This document shows positions 48,189 through 64,000 of a stretch of DNA of 64,000 nt, one piece after another (within the stretch, counting starts at the first letter, position 1; every line of letters begins with the position of its first letter). Origin of the DNA: Apus apus. Taxonomy: Eukaryota; Chordata; Aves; Apodiformes; Apodidae. A program made the position numbers and the translations under genes. Under the pieces are notes generated by a model, which was not told the origin of the DNA, did not search any database, and was given only the letters and a program-made list of their open reading frames with translations. The DNA lies in the NCBI RefSeq assembly GCF_020740795.1, contig NC_067290.1, forward strand, positions 17,341,001-17,405,000, read 5' to 3'.

Positions 48189-49027
<839 letters not shown>

Positions 49028-49229
49028 CTGAAGAAATGGGGACGTTGTATTTATCCGAGTACCGCCTCCGGATGGGCCCGACGTTGTGAATGCTGGTGGT
49101 AGTGATGACCGACGGTCCCTGCGTGACAGGAGTGATGGGCGCAGTCGGGGTGGTGGGAGTATGAGGTAAGCTCTGCGGAGACGCCTCGGACGCCGTCTTG
49201 GAAAGTGTGACGCTCGATACCAGATTCAG
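49028..49229 (-). CDS. FOXP1: FOXP1 exon 15: CtBP motif, Ser/Thr/Pro linker and basic stretch before forkhead
   Basis: The 202-base exon gives 67 codons plus one base. It begins [11 protein letters not shown], which completes the PLNLV CtBP-1 motif with exon 14. It continues through a low-complexity Pro/Thr segment ([16 protein letters not shown]) and ends with the basic [17 protein letters not shown]. The linker is usually disordered in this family, and the Arg triplet may aid nuclear localisation. Acceptor CTCCGCAG and donor TTCAG|GTAAAG are both good. The exon is notably richer in CpG than its neighbours. It is followed by an unusually short 107-base intron. Confidence 0.96.
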
Positions 49230-52200
49230 CTGCGGAGGGAAGGGCCAGGGTTTCGTTACTAACAGCACTGCTGGCTACCTGAGGGCTGCAGAGAAAATTC
49301 TGGATAACGGGCTCTTCCTCGGTTCGAAGCAGACAACACAGCCTCGGCACAACGTGCTGTCCTAACACCTCCATCAGGAGCCAGTAAAGGGAAATAAATC
49401 TGAGCATTTCTGGGTAGATTTAAAAAAAAAAAAACAAAAAAAAACAACCAACATAGCCTGCTGCCAGAACTACAAATCATGGATTTTTATCTAAACCTTA
49501 GAACAAGATCTCACATAGCACATAATCATTTTAATGTTTTATTTTAGTTTCATTGTTTCCTAATCTGAACCCGGCATGTCTCTTATTTCCGTGCTATCAT
49601 TATGCATGGCCTCTAATCAATCTCCTTGGATATTTCATTGAAGGCATCAGGCTTAAAATAAAAGACAAGACTTTCCTAGGGACATACTAGGGAAAAATGC
49701 AATTTCTCTCTTCAGCATTTGGGCTTTTTTTTTTTTCCTTTTCCTTCCCTCTGTTCATCCATTTTAAAAGCAAAGCCCAGAGTAGGTTAACACTGGAATA
49801 ATTTAATTAATCACACTGCATGAAATACTGCAAGCATTCAGCCCAGCAGAAGTGGCACCACTCTTTTTTTTCCCTCCTAGGACAGAAAGCATCAGCGTTA
49901 CCTGCACGAAGCCCAGCCCTGGCTGAATGGCAGCTTGCCACAGCAGGCTGTAAAACACAACTGCCTCTGGGACATGTGTCAAACCCAGCTCCAGCTCGAG
50001 TGTTTTTGATACACAACCCTATTTATATAACCAGCATCCACATTCCTCCCCGACCCTTTCTTTTTGCCCTACAACGCCCTTTGAAAGACGATGTTCCATC
50101 TCAATAGGTCACTCCTGCTGAAGTGTTTTAAACAAACAATCTGATGTCTTAACTACAACATCAGAAAAGATGACGGAGAAAAGGGCTCTTTGACTCCTTC
50201 CACATTTCCTTCCCTCAGGCAGTTTTGCAAATAATACTGGTGAAATCCTGACCTCATTGAAGTCAGTAGCAAAATTCCTACTGAATTTAACAGGGCCAAA
50301 ATTTTACAACTTTTGCTCATGATTAAAATTCCTTTTTGCTGGACATTAAACCTTTTCAGATGCAGGGAAGGCGCACTACTAGGCTATGCCTTCAAACAGC
50401 TCACGTTTATCCACAAGGCACTGTATTAATTTTCCTTGTATGAAAGTAACAGGATAAGGAAGCTCCTATTAGCATCCCTCATATGACTTAATAGCCACAA
50501 ATAATGTTTCTTTCTAAAAAGAATAGGATTTATCAAAACAAAAATAATAGGATTTATCCAAAATAAAGGTAGTGGAAAAAGAATGGCTCTAACATTACAG
50601 AAAGGATACCAACACAAAAAGCCCAACGCCCACAGAAAGGGCACAGATGAGTGACAGTTAAATCATGATTGCTTTTCCCTCCTTCTATCTCCCACCGGTG
50701 AGATGGAGGAAACCGAGGGAAAACCCAGCCTCAAACTCCAGCACAGCCCAGGGATGTTTGTCTGTGCTGGGGCCCCAGCAGCTCAAGCACTGCTGAAAGG
50801 GAAGGAGCTGGTGAGCAGCAGGCCTGCAAATACCCATCTTTCTGTCCAGGGGCTCCCAAAACATGCTCTACCTTCCAATGGGAAATATTTAACACTTTGC
50901 AGCGAGGCTGGAGAGTAAGAATCCAGCAAGAGGTGGGAAAAGGTGGTGAAATACAGGTATTAATTTCCCAGAGACCCCTGTGCTGGTGTGATCTGCTAAA
51001 TGCAAGCTGGAGGTGAGCACGTTGGTTCAGCCCCTGTGGAGACAGGCACTGCCACCCATGAGAGCCTGGTCTGTTTGTTGACTGGCGTGATTTAAGGACA
51101 CCGATTAGAGCCATGTATATAGTAATGTCTCCCTGTTATCCATCTATTATGTATGATAAAAGGACCAGTGACAATAATAATAGTACAACTGACAGGTCTC
51201 ACCATGAAATTAAATCTACTGTATTTTATCTCTGTTTCTAAATGGACATTTTAACAGTCCAACAACTATGAGCAAATCTGCATCAATTTTAAGTGCCCGT
51301 CTCTAGTGCAGGCTCAGCAGCCGGGCCCTCCTGACAGAAAGACTGCTGCTCAAGCTTCATCATTACAGATCCAACTACTCCATTTCAAAAGAGCCCCCTT
51401 CCTTTCTTAGTGTGTAAAAACTTAACATTTAATCTGTTTCTACTAGGGAACTGCAAGAAAGGATCCACAAAGGTCAGCATTCCCTGCTTAAAGAATCTGA
51501 ATCAAATTACATTTCTTTAGGCTGTTCAGTGTAGGTAGCAACTAGGAATAAACACAGAAGAGGACGAGCAAAGGGGGGGGCTTTAACAGGCTTGACAAAT
51601 GACACTATGATTCACACCCACTGCTGGGCTGCCACTAATAAGCTACAGAGGAAGCAGCCAATCTCAGCTAATTACCAGATAAAATTGTATTGTAAGGACT
51701 CTAATTAGGAGATGCTTATGGAGGTGATCTAATGATTAAACGCTGCATCCAAGTGACCCCACCATCAATGTGCAGTGGTGCAAGATGTCACCGGAATATT
51801 TTGTAGAAACAGTAATTTTATTTCAAGGAGGGGAGGCAGTAATATTTGTAATAATGGCTATGAGGTAAACTAATTAAAAGACAGTTCCTAAAGGAAGACT
51901 GTGGCTTTGAGCAGCTGTGGCCGTTCCAAAACAAAGTGCCAAATCTCAACAGAGAAGCTGCAGTCAAGTGGAAAATTTCTGCCTGACCTCTGCTCTCGCT
52001 ATTAATTTGCAGGAAAACTAATGACACATATACATATTCCCACAAAATTGTTCTAATTGCTAATTTGCCAAAGGAGCCCAGTTTCCAAATTAAACATGAC
52101 TGCAGTCTGTGAGGAAAGAGAGAACAAAAAGCTGGAACGCAGCGAGTCTGCCGCGTTTCACCTCCGACGACCATTTGTGAGCCTGAACCAACAAGTTAAT

Positions 52201-53360
52201 GAAACACGACCTTGTCGATCGCTAGCGAAGTTTTTCCTTTTTCCGTGTTTTATTTGATGACACTCTCCTCTTCCAGCCGGGATCCGATCCCTGCCAGTGC
52301 TGTTAACAAAACACAAGCTCAGGGAAGGGAGGAGAGGGCTGAGCTCCCTCCCCAGACTCTCACTGCCGCTTTCTTTGTTGCATCTATAGGGCAAAGGCCG
52401 AAAAATTGGTTGTGAATTAGAGCAGAATAACAAATTATGAATGGTGTTGGTTTTGTTGCCATCTTGAATTATTAATCTGAATGGTAAACTATTAAATCTT
52501 AATATTGGTGTCAATTAGAAATGTGAAAGCGGCTGTGGATGGTTGTGCAGGGCAAAGATCAGGGAGGGACGGGGCTGGGAGGGTTTCTTTTCCTGATGGA
52601 AACTTGACACTGTTTCTCCCTGTTTGCATTTTCTATTTAAAAACCAGTTACTATGATTAGAAATGTTGTTCACCTTGGTATTCTGCAAACAGCCTGTTTC
52701 CCACATTCTGTAATTTTTGGACGAGGTACCATTGCTGTCTGAGGGGAGGGAGCCCAAGCCACAGAGTTAGTGCTTGAATGAGCAAGAACTCTTGCACTGC
52801 AACAAGGCACAAGATGGGGCACTTTCCAAGTATACTTCAGACCACAGCCCTTGCACTAAAGAGTTAAATGTTTTTGTACTGTTTGTACTGGGGATGGGGG
52901 GAGGGAGGATTTCCTCCAGCTGTAAGAAAAACAACAACAAAGAACCCCAAACAGACAAAGGAAAAAGAAAAAACAACAGAAACCCACAAGTTTTAAGTCC
53001 TAACATTCTGCAAATTCAATCACTGAACCTTGTTGGGTTCAGTTTTGTTTCTTGAGAACAGCTCCTCAAACTGTTTTAACTTAATCATAAATGCCGTAAT
53101 TGTTTCAGTGTTCAATATCCTGCTTAGGATTTTATTATTAACCTTCCCTTTCAAGAAATAGTCATGTTTTCCTATTAAAGGTGAAGATTGATTTTCTATT
53201 TTTTCTTTAGATATAAACAAGGCAGAGAGGTTACCCTCTCCTTCACTCCATAAAAGACTTTTCCAGTAAGTGGCTCTCCCACTAGTGCTATGACTGATTT
53301 CTTCTTCTGTAAACATTTTACATGACAATAGTGGCTGCACATAAAAAAGCCCCTGGAAAG

Positions 53361-53392
<32 letters not shown>
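53361..53392 (+). repeat. A-run and (AT)8 microsatellite
   Basis: A run of 17 A passes into eight AT units in intron 14. Confidence 0.9.
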
Positions 53393-56159
53393 TCCTAAGT
53401 TGTCATGCTGGGGCTGTAGCCACTGCTGCAGGGCAGTGACTCCTCTGTGATGGATGCTCCCTTCTGGTCCCAACTGGGGCTGAGGATTTATCTCCACCAA
53501 GTTCCTGGGACTGAAACAAAGGAGCAGAAACTTCTTTTCTTGACACCAAGGGAGGGAGAGAAAGCTAATGCTGGGCCTAAAAGTTTGTTAAATGCTGTGT
53601 CTTCCTCTCCTGTTTCAGTCTGGACACATGAGTGTATTAGATGCAGAGCCTGGCAGGCAGCAATCATTTAGCAGGTGTTGTTATTGGCAGGAATACTAAG
53701 GAAACTGAAGCTGAGGAGTGAGACTTAATGAAAACCAGTATATAAAAACAGCTTTTGTTGTGCTTGAGAATCTCTCTTTATTGCTGCATATCGTTATTTT
53801 TTCAAACTAGAAAGTATGGCTACAGCAGCTAAAGTGCTCAGTCATTACCTCAGCAGTTAAAAGACTATTTTTTTTTAATGCTTTGTTATTACAGTTGCTA
53901 AAAACAGTATTTCAAAACAATTGTAACTGCTGTGGGAAGGGCGAAAAAACACATTAAAGAAGGGATATCTAACTGCATTTTATTTAAAGTGCCAAAAGTT
54001 TCATTAAAAGTTTGCTGTCTGTTTTTAAAAGATGGATATAGCACCTCGTGTACAGAATTACTTGTTGGTTGATGTTTTTTCCTTTTCCTTCCCTTCCTAT
54101 GAACTTCAATGTTAGTTAATCCCCCATAAGAAATTACATTTCTATTTCAGCCTCTTATGCTGATCACTAACACCAATGAAAATAGAATGTAGGGGAAGGT
54201 ATCTTAATAGCAAAAGCAGAATGGTAACTCTTGAGAAATCGTTGTTCTGGCTTTTGTGTTGTGGTTGTTTGGTTTTTTTTATCTTGGGAAAAAAATCACC
54301 TTACAAAATCCGTCACAGTTATTCCTTCACAGCCAGCTTTGTTCTCACTTTACTCAGGCCTTTTAGTCTCACCAAAACAACACATGTAGCAGCAACAGGA
54401 ACAACTCTGTCTGCTCCAACTGTTGTGAGATATGTCCATTTTCTTTACAGTGCTGCCTCATTAGGCATTTTAATGATAAAAGTTGGACATTTGTGGAGAA
54501 GGCATTTAGCACTGCCCCAACTCCTGATGTGGTCTCCTGCCCCAGCCCTCTCCTACCTGCCCAGCAGGTCCCCAGGAGCAGAAGAGCTGCCCTTTGCACC
54601 ACACAGCCATCAAAGAGGGACCTTCCTGGGTGCACGCGTTCCTACCCACCAATGATTTAGGCCATCTACCACTACTCTATGTAAGAACATCCTTACATCT
54701 CTCCAGCTTTAGTAGGACTAAAGACCTCTACTGAACAGATGCCTTGGGGGACTGGTGCAGAGAAATGCACGGGCCACTCCACTGCCCTTCCCAAGGTCAA
54801 AATTACTGCAAGGAGCTAAAGCCACCCAAAGGTGGCCATATGATGGATGGACATGGCTAGATTGGACAAACAATGCTTCACCAAGGTTGGACAAGTTTTC
54901 AATTAATGCACAGCCACCAAGAACATGGCTGTGGTCCAACCAGTCCAAAATTTCCTGCACAGCTACTGCCTGAAGCCCAAAAGCCAAAGACGGTACCAAT
55001 GATCAGTGTGGATTACAAGTGGCTCATGGTTAACACGGACACTCAGTCGCCAATTTTACCTACAAGTAATGAAACAGTTTTAAAACAAGCTTTAAGATTC
55101 TTTAAGCAGAATAAAAACATTTCCTCAGTCATGAAAAGGCTGTAATTTTAAATCCCAACTCACTGCTATGTTTGCATTTGCAGGCACTCTCTCCTTTAAA
55201 ACCACCCATGCACCATGAAATATTAATTCTAACATACACCTTGCCTTAGTTATGTTGGGAAAAAAAATTAATTACTGGATGTTAAGAATACTTTGCACTG
55301 CAATAATGGTCATCAGATCTTTTTACCAAAGTCCTATCCCACTGAGTTAAAAGGACTAGGGTCTAGCACAGTCTATGCAATGCCTGTGTATTTTTTTCAC
55401 TAGGAAAGCACAATTTATGCAAAACACTATACTTCCACATTTTATAATTAATTTTCAAATGCTTCACCTATACATATTTTAATAATTTCTGATTTATCAG
55501 ATGGTATCTATAATAAATTTTTCTATATTTCAATAAATGAAAAGAAGGCAGTTTCAATCCAACAACAGAGTGCCACACAATATAGGCCTGTCAGGCACCA
55601 ATTTTTACTTCTAACATGTAAGTTAAAGGATAAGGAATTTATAATGCTGCCTGTGAACGAAACCACTTTTCATACACAAATGTGATCTTTTTTTTTCCAA
55701 AGGGTAATACAACAGTACATTTACATAAACTAATCCAAACAATCTATGTATTTGACAATGGCAAACCTCACACAGACTGCCTATTGTTGGTTTACATCTT
55801 GGAGTTCTTTATGTTGGCTTGTAACACTGCTCTAGCTGTCAAAGGTTTGACTTGGACTCTAAATAAATGGTTATAGAAGTGCTGTGCAGCGATATTGGAC
55901 TTCTTTGCAAAAGAAAACCTGCTGTGTATGAATTCAAAAGCTATTAATTTTTCAGTCAAAAATATTCATGCCTATTTCTTTTAATAAAGAAACACTGTGC
56001 TGAGCAACTGAGAGATAATGTTGACTAGTGGTACAGAATTTTCAATAGAGCAGTTAAAAATAAATTTAGTAGGAGGTCCCCAACAAAGCTATAATTTTCC
56101 AGAATGTAAAACATTTTTAATACTAATCAAGACAGCCCTTTTCCCCCTGCGTTCACTTT

Positions 56160-56188
56160 CCCCCCCCCCCCCTTCCCTTTTTTTTTTT
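56160..56188 (+). repeat. C-run and T-run
   Basis: Thirteen C are followed by TTCCC and a run of T, a pyrimidine tract in intron 14. Confidence 0.85.
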
Positions 56189-57876
56189 CCTCACTGCTTT
56201 TCCCTGTTTATTAGCTGTTAACACTAATCCTCGTGGTGACACCACCTGGTATCTCCCCAGCCTACAAGGCCTGCAAAAGCTTCCTGCCCTCCGCGCCTGA
56301 GCATCGATCACGAGCTGCCCTGCCGAACGCTGCTTGCCTCCTCATGATTTCCTCCCTTTAGTTTTTAATCCTTCCTCCTGAGGGGCACTGCTGTTATGAA
56401 AGGCCTCAAGGCAGAGTGCTTTGAGACTCCCAGATTATTCCGCTGTTTTAATTTTTAATCCAGTAAGAGCTATAGAAACCAAACCTCCTCCCCGTTCTGT
56501 TGGGTCTACATACTTCGCCAACAATGCGCTGAAGCGTTTGCATTCAGGCAGAGATGGATGTGAGGAACTAGAAGAATTTTTGATAGACTCTAAGTAGTTT
56601 CTGCTCTAGAGGGCTGGTATCCACTGGATCAAACCATTTTCAGCATCTCAACAGCTCAAATGGAAGAGTTTATCCCTACCACTCAACTCTCTCCAAGAGG
56701 GCACTGAAATTTCCCGTTGACTTTGACATCTGCTCCAGTGTTGCTGAATAGCCCACAATTTTCTGTCTAGTAGCCTCCCTATGCACTTCTGCAGTCATTT
56801 ATTTCCAACTACACGGAAACTGAGAAATCCTTTTCTAATAAAAATGGGTGCGCAAAGTGTTTAATGATTTTATGTTCTCTATCTCTGTAATGTGTTCTGT
56901 TTCAGACATTAATTTTGTCTACCAACTGCATCTTGGCAGGCTACCATATTTGCTGGGTTAATAGTCTGACTCCTTTTTATTTCTATCACCATAAATCACA
57001 CATATATGGGTGTGTGTTTGCTTTATTTATAGAAAAAAAATCAGTCAAAACAGATAAACCAATACTTTGTCATTATGCTGCATCATTGCATATTGATTAA
57101 AATTGCTGGTACTAACTATAGATTGTCAACGCTCAATTAATTTTCACACAATGACTCAAAGCAAAATCAAATAAAGCCAGTGTACCTTTAAATCTTACAA
57201 ATCTTAAAATCAAGAAGCAAAGCACTCTCTCCATTTTGAATAATCATTGGATGCTCTGAGGAACATTTTCAGTGTTAAGAGGCTGGGAGAAAACAACAGT
57301 GGAGAGTCATTTTGGTCAGGGAACAAGATGGTGGATCTGTCTGGGTTTAGGGGTGCCCGGGAGTTTTCTTGGGCTGCAAAGCCACTTCCTTCCCCCACAC
57401 CCCTTTTTTCAAAGGGTAATCTGGGGCAGAGAAGGTTTCCCTTCTCAGTTTCAACAGTGTAAAACTTGATACTGGGTAACCGTGATTATCATCAGAACGT
57501 GCAGCTAGACTCTCTTCTACTGTAAATGTCTGTCAGACCAGGAGAAAGCAAAATAAATACACTGAACATAATTTAATTACCTCCTTCCCAACACTTCCTA
57601 AGATTTCATGCAAGTCGGACTGATGCAAAGTGATATACAGGCTAGTACGTGAGGCCAGAAAAAGGCCAATGCATCAGCTTTGGAGCAAAACTTCTTTCAA
57701 ACGCCCTGAAGAGTGGGGGACAACGAAACCTGGGTGCTTGTGGCGGTGCCTCCTGCAAAGCAGCACCTTGCACCTCCTCCCCACCACCGGTTCTGAAGCG
57801 GGTCACGCTTCAGTGGGGAACAGGAAGGAGACGCTTGTTGTGAGGTTTTGTTTGCTCACGGCAGTTTGGTACTTAC

Positions 57877-57960
57877 GGGCTGAGGGGTGGCTTTTGGTTC
57901 AGTTGACTTCACATGCAGGTGTGTCATCATGGCTTGCAGGCGCTCTTTATCTTTTGCAAG
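57877..57960 (-). CDS. FOXP1: FOXP1 exon 14: leucine zipper second half
   Basis: The exon is 84 bases, exactly 28 codons, from [10 protein letters not shown] to EPKATPQP. It continues the amphipathic zipper helix ([13 protein letters not shown]) and ends in a Pro/Thr-rich linker. The acceptor is TTTCAG with an upstream pyrimidine tract, and the donor is CCC|GTAAGT, a strong consensus. The last residues QP join LNLV of exon 15 to form PLNLV, the reported CtBP-1 binding motif of FOXP1 and FOXP2. The exon is symmetric (phase 0 to phase 0), so skipping it would keep frame but remove half the dimerisation helix. Confidence 0.95.

Positions 57961-64000
<6,040 letters not shown>

Larger units (their letters stand above)
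49230..57876 (-). other. FOXP1: FOXP1 intron 14
   Basis: At 8647 bases this is the longest intron seen here. It contains an A-run with an AT microsatellite (53361-53392) and a C-run followed by a T-run (56160-56188). An AT-rich unique block near 52400-52520 resembles a conserved non-coding element. No coding sequence is supported. Open frames at 54176-54655 (plus) and 52158-52514 (minus) show no family features. Confidence 0.8.

Noticed and set aside
54176..54655. 159-codon plus-strand frame in intron 14
   Set aside because: No recognised domain, and antisense to the gene.

Overview
The window is vertebrate nuclear DNA, most likely from a bird. A CR1 LINE 3' end (about 2264-2545) carries the avian-style TCATAGAAT terminal repeats. 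The window also has long AT-rich introns and intergenic DNA with scattered microsatellites. The only gene I can support is the 3' part of FOXP1, a forkhead transcription factor, on the minus strand. The reading runs from high to low coordinates, and the 5' exons lie beyond position 64000.

Layout. Positions 1 to about 26970 lie downstream of FOXP1 and show no convincing protein gene. They hold the CR1 fragment, a MIR-type SINE (about 15240-15395), AT, TG and A-run microsatellites, and several AT-rich unique blocks that look like candidate conserved non-coding elements. About 26979-31785 is the long FOXP1 3' UTR, with two candidate polyadenylation signals at its far end and seed matches for miR-9, miR-34, miR-1/206 and miR-150. 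From 31786 to 63890 there are ten coding exons, all with GT/AG boundaries and consistent phases. I number them 13-21 plus 18b after the mammalian convention. They encode the second zinc-binding histidine pair, the leucine zipper, a CtBP-type PLNLV motif, the forkhead domain and the acidic C-terminal tail: 352 residues in the canonical splice form.

The most interesting element is the exon pair 18 (43353-43474) and 18b (42805-42974). Both encode the forkhead recognition helix and first wing, with about 21 of 35 aligned residues identical. In mammals, exon 18b gives the embryonic-stem-cell isoform FOXP1-ES, and MBNL proteins repress it. Here both exons start in phase 0 and end after two bases of a codon, so either one alone keeps frame. 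Skipping both creates TAA at once, and including both meets TAG after 16 codons. Exon 18b has UGCUGCUGCU in its 3' splice-site tract, a UGCU cluster and a UGCAUG (RBFOX-type) motif just downstream, and it encodes an AT-hook-like RGRPRK. The sequence thus shows a conserved splice switch and suggests how it may be controlled. The mammalian switch is known; the AT-hook reading and the frame-enforcing arrangement are my inferences.

Limits: conservation, expression and repeat-family assignments could not be tested here. Exon identity rests on translated sequence and remembered FOXP1 family features.
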